Source: Blakeslea trispora (Eukaryota; Mucoromycota; Mucoromycetes; Mucorales; Choanephoraceae). Taken from it: DNA of 64,000 nt. The stretch covers positions 62,001 through 126,000 of the forward strand of contig JAIWNE010000048.1 in the NCBI GenBank assembly GCA_025331445.1, written 5' to 3'. A program made the position numbers and the translations under genes. Shown here piece by piece: positions 11,521 to 24,896 of this stretch; within the stretch, counting starts at the first letter, position 1; every line of letters starts with the position of its first letter. The notes below the pieces were generated by a model. It ran no database searches and had not been told where the DNA came from. It saw only the letters and a list, made by a program, of their open reading frames with translations.

Positions 11521-12592
11521 ATGGAAGAATACAATCATACTTTAACTAGTCCATTAATTGCCATTACATCGGCCTTGGCAGCTGTGAGTTTACAATCGAA
11601 TAAAGAGAACATAGTTCTAATGTTGCCCTATAGGCTGCCTGGCTTATTCTCTTTATTGGTGCTTGTGTTGCTGCATTCCATGGAGTAGCCTGGTGGGTCA
11701 TCATTTTCGAATTGGTGCTTGTTGTAGGCACCATTGTATTGCTAGGAATAAATAAATTTGGTCCCTATCGCAACATGGTAAGACATGATTTCTTAAAGCG
11801 AGTGGATAATAAACTCATCGAGAACCAGGCCTATCTCTTCATGGCTGTCAGTCTTGTCTATTTGACTTGGTTTTGTCAATACACATTAGATCGTAATGCT
11901 GAAGGTGGTGCTAGAGCTGCTGCTGCAGGTGCTGTCATTTTGATTATTGTTCAGGTAAAATTTAAAAAAAAAATTATGCAAGATCTTGAAAAAAAAAAAA
12001 ATCCGAGACAAATCAATCCCTTGTTCTATATGATCATTTCATTAACATACGCAATATTTAGTTCATCTGGGCATTGGAATTGACTGCTCCTGGTGGTGGA
12101 ACTCGCATGAGTAATGGAAGCTGGGGTGCTGCTGGTACTGGTGCTGCTAATTTCGGTCAACGCTTCACAAACGCTGTCCGTCCTACTGGTGGCAACCATC
12201 ATGGTCATCACCATAACAAAAACTACAACAAGGAATTGCCTCGCCGTGGTGTTACTGATGAAGAAAGCATTGGAGATGGCTCTTCAGTTGGTGATTTTGA
12301 GCAAGCTACTGCATTGCACAACTGTAAGTGAACTTAAAACTGCATTTTTTTTTGAGACGATGTGTTTACCTTTCTATTTAGATCAAGCAAGCGCTGAAGA
12401 TCCTAATGAACTCTCCTTCTCAAAGAATGAAGTACTGGAAATCTTAGACAAGAGAGGAAACTGGTGGCAAGCTCGCAAGCAAGATGGCACCACCGGTATT
12501 GTTCCTAGTAACTATGTAGGTTCAAACTATATACACACTTGACTCAAGTAACTAACAGACTCGTTTTTTTTTTTCAAAATTAGTTTCAATAA
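11521..12592 (+). CDS. SHO1: Sho1-type osmosensor membrane protein with SH3 domain
   Basis: Plasma-membrane adaptor of the HOG MAP kinase branch. Its SH3 domain binds the MAPKK Pbs2 in yeast. Six exons: 11521-11583, 11634-11777, 11829-11954, 12062-12323, 12382-12515, 12584-12592; 738 nt, 245 residues. Four membrane segments occupy roughly the first 120 residues (from SPLIAITSALAA to FIWALELTAPGGG), the standard Sho1 layout. A linker with a His cluster (HHGHHHN) follows. The SH3 domain comprises ASAEDPNELSFSKNEVLEIL, NWWQAR and GIVPSNY. The final coding exon is again nine bases (Phe, Gln, stop) and completes the SH3 core motif SNYF. It is convergent with the MFS gene, about 180 bp between stops. 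Confidence 0.93.
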
Positions 12593-12771
12593 GTTCTTGT
12601 GTAAACCACTACTTTTTTTAAATCTACATACATTTACATATATTACATAAATATTGCTTAGCTAATTGTATTTCTTTTTCGATATTGTATTTTGTCAATA
12701 AAAGAAGAGAAAATGTATTTACAACATACTATTGTATTAAAAAAAAGAAAGCTATAATAGTATAAATTCAA

Positions 12772-14306
12772 TTACTGGGTCTTTTGAAGTTTTCTTTTCA
12801 CGATGGCCTTGTTTGAAGGAGCTGTCAGGACAGTAGTCCAAGTACATACTACCATAGCTAAAGCACCAAAAGCATAGCAAGCTCCGGGACCAAAAATCCA
12901 ATAGAATCCACAAGTAGCAACAGGACCAAAGGCTCTACCTAATTGTCCATAACTTCGGAACTCTCCCATGGCACGACCCTTTGTCAAGGGATCGTCTGTA
13001 TTTTTAACATGTTCTTCATGACATTGTAAACTAGCCAAGCTTGTCAAACAGTTGACAACAGTTCCAGAGGTAAAAGCGAGCAAACTAACACCAGCATATA
13101 ACCAGTATACAGGCTGAGTTGTCTTGACAGTATGGGCCAAGCAGTAAAGCCCCAAGATACAAGCAACCATACCTTGGATAGCAATCATCTTTTCGCCTAC
13201 AGATTGAACACGTCGTCTCACATAACCACCTTGAATCAAGGCAGATACAATTCCCATATAACATAAAAGTTTGCCCTGTTGCATATGACTATAGTCCAAT
13301 ACATCAAATGTCAAAAATACCAAAGTAAATTCCATGCCAGAAAACAAGAATGAAAAGGCACACATGATGCGCTTCAGGTAGGTCAAGTCTAGCAGGCGAC
13401 GATGGATCATAGTCAGTGTGACAGGCTCCTTTGGCTTTGTTTGAGTTTGTTGCTCTGTTTTTTTGAAGTGAAGTGTTTCGGGGAGTGCCAAGTACAGATA
13501 GACAGTTTCGACAGACAACAGAACCAGGCCGACCAAAGCAGCCATCGAATAAGGGTAAATACCAAATTGGATCAGTGAAGGACAAAGCTCACTTAAATCG
13601 ATAGAAGCAAACCAAGCACCAATAGCAGGGCCAATCGTGAATGCAAGTGCAAAGGCAATACCGACCAATGCCAAGCTCTTGCTTCTCGTTTCAGGCGTAG
13701 TAACATCGGAAATAATCGAAGTGCTGATCTGGACATTACCTTCACTCAAACCAGCAATCACACGGGCTAGTAAGAAAAGGTTGAAGTTTCTAGCAAACAA
13801 CCAAACTAAGGTAGACAAAATGTTACCCACCTAAGGATTGAATCAATAAGGAGCTGGTGTATACATCATGTTGCTGTGCCTTACCATGGTATAGAGCAAG
13901 ACCTTTTTACGGCCTAATCGGTCACTCAGACGCCCAATGATAGGAGATACAACAAACTGAAGTAAGGAAAAAAGGGATCCAACGAGTCCACCCAATAACA
14001 CAGTATCCCATTTGTCAACAGCACCAGCTTTAAATGAGGCGTGTTTGTTTGTCACAATCAAATATTTAAATCTGTCTAAAATCTGAAGTGCATAACCTAA
14101 CAATGTATCCTTTCGAATCACATATAATTAAATACAATTCTTTCTTGACCAACCAGCCTGTATCTTACCTGCTTGCCCACTGCTTCAGCTTGATAGTAAT
14201 TCAATAATCTTGGGAATAATGGTAAAATGAGTGTAAAAGCAAACAAGTCAATGGCTAGTGCTGAAAACACAACACGAACAATACTTTTCTGGTCAACTTG
14301 GGACAT
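12772..14306 (-). CDS. Major facilitator transporter, MFSD10/tetracycline-transporter-like
   Basis: Twelve-helix secondary transporter. Exons 14169-14306, 13885-14109, 12772-13830; 1536 nt, 473 residues including an in-frame join at each intron. The loop 2-3 MFS signature is clear ([19 protein letters not shown]), as are [20 protein letters not shown] and the antiporter-like block [32 protein letters not shown] and MQQGKLL match the MFSD10 branch. The ATG at 14306 gives a short cytosolic tail and helix 1 starting near [15 protein letters not shown]. Human MFSD10 has been linked to organic anion efflux. The substrate here is unknown. Confidence 0.88.
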
Positions 14307-15692
14307 GCTCAAGTATGAGGAGAAAAGGATAGAAAAGAAAAGAAGAATAGAAGAGAAAGGAAGAAAAGCACACCTTTTTCTTAAAATGCTGTCGCACAAG
14401 TTAGGAAAAAAGATGACGCCTAATTTTTCAAAGAAAAAAAAAAAAGACATCGCGCTTTAAAAAAATGGTATACATCTCAGTAAGAGTGCCATATTTGTTT
14501 TGTAGACTGCATGAAATTTGTTTAGAAGGCTATCCAAACAGCCATCAAAGCGCTAGACTAGACGATACACAAAGCTTTCAAACAAAGATTTCGTAAACAA
14601 ATTGTAGTCATCAGATCCAATTTAATACAAAGCGTTTTTTTTTATCACAAACTCTTTATTTATGATAAGTTAACTGTTATATTGTTTTTGAATAGGACAT
14701 TGAGTTGACTTTTTCTTGTTAGCTAATAAATCAAAGCATAGCGTGTTTTTTCCAAGAATTGTTTAATCTAGAATATTACCATCTCATTTGCTTTGCATTC
14801 AAAGTCCACCCGTCCAGACAAGCAGGAAAGATAAGTATGATAGAACAATACCAAATCGAAAACGAGGCGATAGCAATGAACTGTTAAAACAGACTCTTCT
14901 AGTGAAGACTTGGATATCTTTAAAAGAATGGATCTATCCCAATGTACAAAAGAGAATTCTTCAAACCGATGGAAATTATGCAATCTCTCAGCTTCTTGCA
15001 AATGTGTCAACTTCCGACCAGTCTCTGTCTTTGAAATGAACAAGCCCTGTGCATTTGTTGAGTTTCCCCACAATAGACCTCCAGAAGTACTTGTTCATTC
15101 TAATTATGATAAACATAAAGCTGTAAATGTTTACTCTCTGTTTGTTCTCAGCAGAAGATGCTTGTCTTTATCGTTTGTCTCTATGCAATATCTATTTGCT
15201 ACCTGCTTTGGGGGTATGCTTGATTTGGGTAGTCATTACAGATAGATGTTGACATGAATTTGGCGATAATAGGATGAGAATAGGTCATTTCTCAGTATGG
15301 TTTTTTCGTAAAGTTCTTTAAAGCAAAAACGATTATTGAAATTGATCGTTCTGTTGTTTCTGTGGCAATTGGGTTTATTGATCCTCATAATGCTGCCTAA
15401 ATTGATGGATTCCGTCTTTTACAAATGCTTAATGACTGACGAGCAAGAAAGAAGATTATAGATTGCATTACAGAACAATCTTGTTAAAACTGAATGAAAA
15501 TGATGAAGAGTCAATAATCATTTTCAATTTTTTCTCCATCTCTGAGAATATATCTTGCAACAAGGTGGAGAGTATTTTTTTGAGTAACCATTCATCAAGA
15601 ACCGAGCTTCATCTAATGCGCTATATGCATAGGGTCGAAATCAATGCTAAAACTTGTCATGAGTATAGCTATAAGTTACTAACTTGGAATTA
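14307..15692. other. Gene-poor spacer before the LINE
   Basis: About 1.4 kb without a gene I can support. Two overlapping open frames near 14788-15245 and one at 15463-15693 have no recognised features, and the first lacks an ATG. They could be decayed sequence. Confidence 0.5.
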
Positions 15693-15798
15693 ATTTTTTT
15701 TTATGGATGAATGAAAAAATTTATTAATTTAATCTCATCAAAATAAAAGAAGCCAGTGTGCTATGCAGTGACTGGGTCTTAAAAAGCAGGGAATTATT

Positions 15799-18700
15799 CT
15801 AAACTAAGCTAGTTATTTGATTCAGAGAGTGTACTTTCTTTAGAATGGTACAGAAAACACGATCAGGGAGGAAAGGGATCGCAGAGAAGTGTTCACGCCA
15901 GTGGGCTGACCAGATACTGAAGACAAATATACCCATCAATTGGTATATATGGAGTTTGATGGAGTAGTCGCTGATAGTATACAGAGGAAAAGAAAGAAGG
16001 CGGAAGTCTTCAAAAAGCACAGATAGTAGGACCCTGTTCGGGCTGCCAATGTAGCGTGAAAACGCACGGTACCAGACATGGCTTTTAATACCGCATGTGA
16101 AAAGCATATGACACGGAGTCTCAGTGTTGGAACAGTAATGGCAACGATCATCACCAATGGCGTGAGGGAGAAGGCGGTAGAGGGAGTTCTTGCTTGAGAT
16201 CTTGTCGTGAATTAGACGATACCAAAGGGTACGGGTAGCACCGTCCATGGGGGTAGAAAGGAAGAGTTTCCAACGCGAAGGCAGAATGGCGGGTAGTGAC
16301 GAGGGAACTGGTAATGCCACCGCATCTTTGAACAATTGCTTGAGAGCCCGTTTATTTAAGCATGAAAGAGGAATATCTTGGTAAGAAAGAAGATCTGAAA
16401 ATGGAGAGAAATCCAAGGACTCGGGAGTGGTGACTGAAATTGAATGAAGCATGCGCACTGCAATGAAAGGAGGTAAGATGAGGTCTGCCTGAGCGACTGC
16501 TTTCTTGAAACGAGACAGCAAACGAGGGAATTGACATTTAGGACTGGATCGGAATCGGAGGCGGTTAGTAGCCAAGTCAGTGATGAAGATGTCAGTCACT
16601 CGAAAGGAACGCATTGTTCTACTGAAGACGAAGGATGAAGCCTCGGGAATGGCACAAATATCCTTTAATGGGAGAGCGAGGCAAGTAGGTAAGTTTGGAA
16701 AGGCTTCATGAGAGGGACTCTTAGGAATTACATCGACAGCCTCTAAAATTGCAGCGAAAGGGCTATCAGTGTCAGTCAGAGCTGAACTTCGAGAGCTGCA
16801 AAAGAGGATTGGAATCATAGCAGAAGGAGAATTGGAGAGGGTTTGGAGTAGACAACACATCATACGATAAAGAAAAGATGCCATTGGAACTGAGGAGGCA
16901 GTTGGCAAAAATGGGGAGAGCCAGCGAAGCTGGAGAGATAGACGCTGAGCTCTAATGTCCAAGAGGCACAGGCCTCCGCTAGATTTTGGAAGATGCAAAA
17001 TGGAACGACGTATTTTGGGAAAGAAGCCGTGTGAAACAAACTGGTAAGTCAGCGAATTGATCTTATTTAAGACGTTAGCAGGTAAAGGAGTCAGCCTGAG
17101 GACATGCCAGAGTTTAGACAGGATCAGGGAATTGGCTATCAATGCTCTCGCATACACAGAAAGCTGTCTACCTGAGTGTATCGCAATGGAGGCTTTAATG
17201 GTGCGTATCGTACCTTCGACGTAGGAAGTTTGCTGGTGTGGCGCAAGCCAGATCGGGTAACCAAGGTATCTAAGAAAACCAGGGGAGCGATGATCATACC
17301 AACGAAGCCCCTTCTCTTGAACCGATGATCGGAGAGGAAGGTTGGGCACCGGGATTCGGGATAGAGGAAAGACGACGGATTTATGGTAATTGACCAAAGA
17401 GTTTGAAGCCTGACCGTACCGAGTAAGGCAGGTCTGTAGGTGATCGAGTTCAGCTGTGTCATTGATGAAAACAAGTACATCATCGGCGTAGGCAAGCAGT
17501 TTGACAGGAGGCGGCGGAGGTAAGCACAGAGATGCCGAACGAGGTTTACTAGCTAAGGTATAGCCACCAATATTATCATGGTGAAGGACCGACAACAAGA
17601 AAGGTTCCAGCGCAAAGTTGAACAAAATTGGGGAAATAGTGTCCCCTTGGCGTAGGCCTCTTCCTTGGGCAAACGGGCTAGAAAGGAAGCCATTCATAAG
17701 GATCGAGATGTTTGTACCGAAAAAAAGGTTACGAATGATACGAACTAAGCTGTCGTCAAAGCCGAATTTGCAAAGCACCTCGAGGAGATAAGAAGGATGA
17801 ATACGATCGTAGGCTTTGTTTTGATCCAACATAATCCCAACTGAAGAAGATTGGCTAAGGGTGGCGTCGTACATCACTAATCGGCAAGTCAGGCCATGAT
17901 CGCCAATAAACCGACGATGCATAAACCCAGCTTGACAGCGATTAATGAGGCGATGAGATACCTGCATAACTCTGGAGTTAAGGAGGCGAGTAAACACTTT
18001 ACAGTCAGTGTTGATTAGTGAGATAGGCCGCCAATTGGATAGATCCGAGAGGTCGCCTTTTTCGGAAGAAGAATAATGCAGGTTTCAGTCCATGATTGGG
18101 GGAAAACACCCAAAGAGATAGCATCATTGAAGACTCGAACGACGAGATCTTTACAAGCGGGATGTTTGAAAAGCAATTGCAATATTTCATACGGGAGACC
18201 ATCCTTCCCAGGGCTGCTACATCGAGGAGAGCGAGAAGCACCAAGCTGGATGTCCGCAAGGCTGAATGGGAGCACTACTGTCTTCGCTTCGTCCGGATCA
18301 AGTGATTTAGTGATGTGGGACAGAATGTCATTGGTGGCCTCGGAAGAGGTAGGTTCAGCAGTATATAGATGGCTATAGAACGAAGTAACTGCATCCAGTT
18401 TACTAGCGGTATCAGTGCAAGGAAGACCGGTTACAGGGTGTGTAAGAGGGCCAACGTTGCGCTTTCGGGCGCGAGCAGTAATGGTACGTTGTAGGTAGCC
18501 GGCTGAATGTTCATGGTTCTCCAACCAACGTTTCCCAGCACGAAGTCTATGGGTCTGGGAGACTTCAGCCTGGAGGTTTGAGATTTCCTTTTGAAGGGGA
18601 GACACCAGTATATCCAAAAGGAGAGGATCTGAACGGTATTGGCGGTAATAGGAGTTGCGTTGGCTTTGAAGCTGTTTGAGGCGACGAGTGCGCCATGCCG

Positions 18701-19672
18701 TGCGATGGCGACTATATGTTTGTATCATTTTCCTAACTGCTTTCTTCAACCTATCCCATTGTATTTGAGGGGATTCAGAAGAAGGGAGGAGCTTTGTTCA
18801 ACATATCGTTCAATGCAGATATTCAACTTGTCCACGAAATCAGGTTGCTTGACCAACAAGGGGTTACCTCGCCACAGGCCCTTGCCCAAGCTACTCAATC
18901 CGAAAGACAATGTGATTTGGAGTAGTGCATGGTCAGTCCATCGGCGATTAAGGTAGTGAGTATTACCGTCATTACAAAGGGGATGAAGGCGATGTCCAGC
19001 AAGAAAATAGTCAATACAAGAGCCTGTACCGTCAGGTCCTTGAAAGGTAGGTACAAAGGAACGAGAGGTGTTACTAGGATCATTCAGACAATCCAGAAAG
19101 TGGGAACCAACGAACTCTACAAGCTTATGTGGAAAAAAAGATCGATGTGTATGATGTTCCAAGGCAAAGTCAAAACTGAAATTGAAATCGCCACCAATCA
19201 ACAAATGAGGTAGCATATCAGAGATGCCCTCTGTAGCGAGCAGGAAGGCAATCAAAGAATTAAAGAAATTGGTGCGTTCTTGGGAGGAGTTTTGTGCAGG
19301 AGCATAAAGATTTAAAACATATAAAGTAGGAAATTCCTCATGAGAAGGAAGGGTTAGTTTTGCCAAAATAAAGCGGCCATCATTGGAGGTGTGTAATAAG
19401 GAGAGGTCAAGGCTTGGATTAAGATTAACAATGCCACAATGATAAGACCATATGGCTTGGTGGGATTGAAATTTCATATTGAGAATAGATTCAGTGTCAG
19501 CAAAGGAATGGGAAGGGATGTTGGTTTCTTGTAAGAGGAGGAGACTGTTATTCAAGGATCGTAAATAGCGTATAAAATCATCAGAAGTTTGTAATTGGGA
19601 TTGTTTGTATACGGTGCGGCAGTTTACCGAGCCGATACTCAAGCGAATGAGACTGTTAACAGACTCACTCAT
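15799..19672 (-). pseudogene. LINE ORF2: endonuclease and reverse transcriptase, two frameshifts
   Basis: Element-encoded polyprotein for target-primed reverse transcription. The first segment (19672-18746) is an APE-type endonuclease: LLLLQETNI, VLNLYAPAQ, GGDFNFSFD, GSCIDYFLAG and WTDHALL. The second (to 18015) is the linker and RT start (SSPGKDGLPYEIL, ILLPKK). The third (17997-15799) holds GIMLDQNKAYDRI, GLRQGDTISPILFNF and the catalytic AYADDVLVF, then a thumb and a zinc-knuckle tail, CHYCSNTETPCHMLFTC. Frame breaks lie near 18780 and in the A-run at 18058-18062 (T-run on the + strand). Each looks like a one- or two-base indel. The start codon shares one base with the ORF1 stop. Retrotransposition-dead as read, unless the A-run indel is a sequencing error or a programmed shift. 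Confidence 0.88.
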
Positions 19673-21087
19673 TAGATACGTAGATAGTCTTGCAGAGATC
19701 CGCTAGGCTTGGAAACTCTGCCGGAGCGTGTAGTGAGCTCCTGAGATGAAGAAGTGGAATGGCGCTGGCGTTCCTGTTGACGGAGCTTAGAGACCGAGTT
19801 CCTCACACTGGGACTAAGAGAGGCAGAACGCTTTGTGCGTCTGTCTTTGTCCGTATTAGATGACTGAGACGGAGGGGACAGAGGAGTGAAAAAAGCCCCT
19901 TCAGGCAGTTCCTCGTCCAACACTGCCATATGCTCGTCGCACATATCGATATCATTTAAAAGACTATCCGGTATGTCATGGTTGCTCTCGTCGGAAGAAA
20001 GGGGAGTTTCTTCATCTATATCCTCTTGGGTCTCCAAAATCTCTTGGGGAATGGTAACATTTTCATCGTAGATAGTCTCATGGTCCATTGTCTCATCAGA
20101 AGAAGCCACAATGGATGCAGCCATATCTACACGAGGTTGAGTTTTGGGAAGGGACTCATCAATTTCCTTCCGAATAGGGGTACTGGTGGTAGAAGCGACG
20201 GGCCTAGCTCGTTTGCGATTGGCATTCCAAGGTGCCAAAGGGCAAGCAGCACGGAGGTGGTCTGTCTTATCGCAAGTGAAGCATGCCTTACGTCTAGGCT
20301 TTAATGCAGGACAATTAATGCGAATATGGTCATCGACATGACAGAAGGTACAAATAGGCTTCATGTCACTCCACACCAGATGTAGATTATGATCCTTCTT
20401 CCATGATTGAACCTGGGGAGTTAGATCCTTATAACTCTTAGTAACGTCCCGATTCAAAGCAACGTATCCTCTGCCATTAAACCATTCTCCCTCTGCCGTG
20501 TGTTTAAGACCAATTTCTAAAATTTCTCCAAATTGGTGGAAAATCTCAAGTAAACGAGGCTGCAATGTAGCTGCAGTACCGAAAGGAATATTAGAGATGC
20601 CAATCCGAACAACTCGTGCATTGCCATCCATGGTGGCTGACATCTTAATAAGATCGTCCTGTAATTTAAAAGGAGCGGAGAGAGCTTCTAGGCGATCTGC
20701 CGCTGTTTCAAAACCAATTTCAATATATCGCTGGGTACGACCCACACGACGATCTCTCAGACCAACACCCTTGGGGAATTGGTCGCGTAATACGAGATTC
20801 AAACTTCTAGAACTAAAGTTTATTCCTTCAAACTGCTTAGCGTCTATAGCGATAGAGTAATCCTCGGTTGCTTGGAGGAAGATCGTGGTACTCATGGAGG
20901 AACTCTCATCAGGAGAACCCGCGTTGTCAGTAAGCGAAAGTGGTTGTCGTTTCTGGACCTTAACCATTTGTGCCCAGGTGCGAAAGGTGAAAAGTTGATT
21001 ATTAGGATTGTGGGTGGAGGATGATACTTCTGTTGAAATACCATCCACCTTCCTTATATGGTTCGGATCAGTAGCGGAAAGAGCCAT
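19672..21087 (-). CDS. LINE ORF1: nucleic-acid-binding protein with CCHC knuckles
   Basis: Gag-like RNA-binding protein of the LINE, 471 residues from the ATG at 21087 (MALSATDPNH). The open frame extends a little further upstream but without an ATG. An RRM-like central part (VVRIGISNIPFG, GRGYVALNRDV) is followed by two zinc knuckles, CTFCHVDDHIRINC and CFTCDKTDHLRAAC. The acidic and Ser-rich tail ends QDYLRI. It is intact, unlike ORF2. Its stop codon overlaps the ORF2 ATG by one base (TAATG), the arrangement shown to allow coupled termination-reinitiation in the insect LINE SART1. Confidence 0.85.
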   Translation of the reverse strand: MALSATDPNHIRKVDGISTEVSSSTHNPNNQLFTFRTWAQMVKVQKRQPLSLTDNAGSPDESSSMSTTIFLQATEDYSIAIDAKQFEGINFSSRSLNLVLRDQFPKGVGLRDRRVGRTQRYIEIGFETAADRLEALSAPFKLQDDLIKMSATMDGNARVVRIGISNIPFGTAATLQPRLLEIFHQFGEILEIGLKHTAEGEWFNGRGYVALNRDVTKSYKDLTPQVQSWKKDHNLHLVWSDMKPICTFCHVDDHIRINCPALKPRRKACFTCDKTDHLRAACPLAPWNANRKRARPVASTTSTPIRKEIDESLPKTQPRVDMAASIVASSDETMDHETIYDENVTIPQEILETQEDIDEETPLSSDESNHDIPDSLLNDIDMCDEHMAVLDEELPEGAFFTPLSPPSQSSNTDKDRRTKRSASLSPSVRNSVSKLRQQERQRHSTSSSQELTTRSGRVSKPSGSLQDYLRI

Positions 21088-21137
21088 GGTTGGAATTAAT
21101 AAGCAGGAATGGAGAGCAAGATAGTCACACAAGCTGA

Positions 21138-22223
<1,086 letters not shown>

Positions 22224-24896
22224 ATGTGAATAGCAATTAAGTCTTACATTGGAATTTACTTGATCCAATTAGAAGTTTGATTCTCATTACAAGTTATCTA
22301 CTCGTATATAAAATCATATGATATATATCTTTCTCTTCTTCTCTCAAACAGTTGAAAATGATAGTAGTAATAACAAAAGAAAGAAGGATTATCCCAAGAA
22401 TACTAAAATTCAGTAGAGTTTTAGATAAGAGCTTAAATGAAATGGTGAAAAAGAAAACAACGCTATAAAAGAACATACTTTTATTGTAGATCTAAAAAGC
22501 AAAACAGATAAAAAAAGAACCTAACAATCTTTCGTTTTACCTTTTCTTCATTTGTCAAAAATAAGTCTTATTGAGTAACAACAGTCAGTAGCCAAAATCA
22601 AGATTAGAAGACACAAGAGACCAAAGAAAAAAGCAACAATTTGATATGCTTCCGACAAAGTCTTGACAAGCGGACTTTAGCGCTTCTTTTGTTATTTCTT
22701 ATAATCACGAAGTAGAAATTAGGCAAAGATGAAACTAAATATGGACGTTAGTCAATGAAATAATAGAGAAGATCAGTGCCAAAGAGAGAGGAGAGAAGCA
22801 GCCTAGTAAAATGAAACAATAGAGCACTATATAGAGCCACTTACAGTGAAATCGTTAGAACACCTTTCGAGTATCACATTTGAGGTAGAGCATTGTTTCT
22901 TCTGTTTCATCATCAGCATTACACATTTTATTAGGTTTCGATACTCAAGGAACCATTGTATTAAACTCGTCTAAATACTTCAAGTATTCTCAGTAACAGT
23001 TTAGTCCACTTGATAGGTAAAATTCTCGAAAAGTAGAGTGTCGCAGATATCCGCCGGTTGGAAAAAAAAATTGAAATGGGAAATAGGCTGTGAATAGCTC
23101 AGTCCAAATACTCCATCATACATGGCAAACAACTATGAAATGAAAGGATATGTCGTCCCCTAAGCTACAAAGGCGATATCGATTGGTGTCCACTGCATTC
23201 ATGAGGGCTGGATGGTCGTTGGAAGGAAGCAAGCTGTGGAAGGTACGGAAGCCAAGATTCCTTGCTGGGAATTAGAGTGGTAAGTCCCAGAAGTATACTT
23301 CGGTTATTCGTCATGTATCACATTGATTGTAGAGGAGTTCATAAGAGCTTACTAGTGGCATAAACTTAATAAAGTAGTCTTTGAGCCTCTTTACTTTTTT
23401 TTTTACTTTATTGTGCTTCTTTCATGTTCCTTTGAAAAGAAAAGAGAAAGAATAGACTCAGTTTTATCGTGCAAGCATTGACGCTAAAAAAAGAGAGGGA
23501 GGGAGAGAGAAGCAGATGGCTGTTCGATTGTATTAACAATTAACGGATACTTGGCCTCCTTTATATGTCATATATGCCGTGAACGTTTGATGTTACAAAA
23601 AGTATGATTGCATGGGAACCAATACAACAAGAACAACAGCAAAGTAATAGGGCTGCTATCTTTTTCATAAAATCGACTTTTTTCAAAACATCATATCCAT
23701 AGTAAACACAAATGTCTTTAGATCTAAACATCATTAACAACGAGCATGCCAGTAGATGAGAATTGTGCATATTGAAATTGTAATGAGCCAAAACAAAAAA
23801 AAACCCAAGTGTTGGTACGTGTTCAAGTGTTGGTACGTGTTCAAGTGTAACGTGATACAAGATTGGCTGTAGTGGGGTTCAAACACTAAAATCCTAGTGT
23901 GATTTGGCTACAAGGCCATCCTTGACTGAAGCAGAGGAATTGAGCCCTATCAGTTATCTTATATAACACTGGCACTCAAACATGTGTAATGAATTCAATT
24001 AAAGACTTTCTGAATCTTAGGAGTGATCTTGTCCTTCAATAAATAGTTTGATCATGATGACCTACGGAGCAACAAATCGTCCAACTAAAGCGGGATAAAT
24101 ACAATATGCGTCTTGAATGACTTTGAGTTCAATACGGTAAATTGCATATGATGACAACATTGTGGTAAGGCTCAAACATATTCGATAGCCATTCCACGAT
24201 ACATACAGGTTGAAATAAAATAAAAAAAAAGAGTTTGAAATCAATGATCGAAAATACAAAGTGGCAGAAACAACAATGCCCTGCATGATACATCAAGATA
24301 AATTTTTAGCATTGAAGGGTCCTGAAAAACAATAGAAGCGAGGAGAGCAATTTTTCATCATTTTTTTTTTCCTTTTTTGAATTCGGCAAAATGTTCAAAG
24401 AGTGTGTCACAATAAGAGTGACAATGTCAGAAATGTTTTTCCGATTTAGATCTCCAACAATTACAAACTTATGAAAAAAGTACAATTTCTCGATACATCA
24501 GAGTAGTTTCTTTCTTTCGTTCTGTCAACTTTTGCCTCTGCACTTGAGTCTACGCTCATTGTGATGGAAACAATTGCATAAACAAGAGAACATGTGCTAT
24601 CCACACGTATTGTCAAAGGTGTCCTGAAATGTGACAGCTTGAGAAGATTCTGAGACGGGATTTTTTTTTGCATGAAAATTAAAACATGGCACTCTTTTTA
24701 AGGCATGTTGCCTTAACAAGCGTGTTCAATCTGCTCTTGATAGGATTGTTCAAGTGTAAAACTTTTTTCCCTTAAAAACCATATCGGGGAGTAAATTTGA
24801 TGAAGTTTACATTTTACTCGAACCCATCATCATCTCTCTCCTCTTTATCTCTTTTTCCGTCCAATACAACTCTTATTTATACTGTGTGTGAGAGAG
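22224..24896. other. Gene-free spacer, 2.7 kb
   Basis: No gene or RNA recognised on either strand. It is AT-rich with purine-rich stretches. The small open frames at 23561-23860 and 24062-24286 (-) have no family features. A short tandem duplication lies at 23807-23848. The last part should hold the promoter of the sphingomyelinase-like gene, with a CT-rich tract near 24831-24860. Confidence 0.5.
23807..23848. repeat. Tandem duplication, 18-bp unit
   Basis: The unit AAGTGTTGGTACGTGTTC occurs twice exactly, followed by a third partial copy (AAGTGT). Function unknown. Confidence 0.8.

Noticed and set aside
11778..11828. Retention of the 51-nt SHO1 intron 2 as coding sequence
   Set aside because: It is open in frame, but it would insert charged residues into a membrane segment, while splicing restores the normal Sho1 transmembrane spacing.
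14788..15245. Two overlapping open frames between the transporter and the LINE
   Set aside because: The longer-looking one lacks an ATG, and neither shows recognisable motifs or splice structure.
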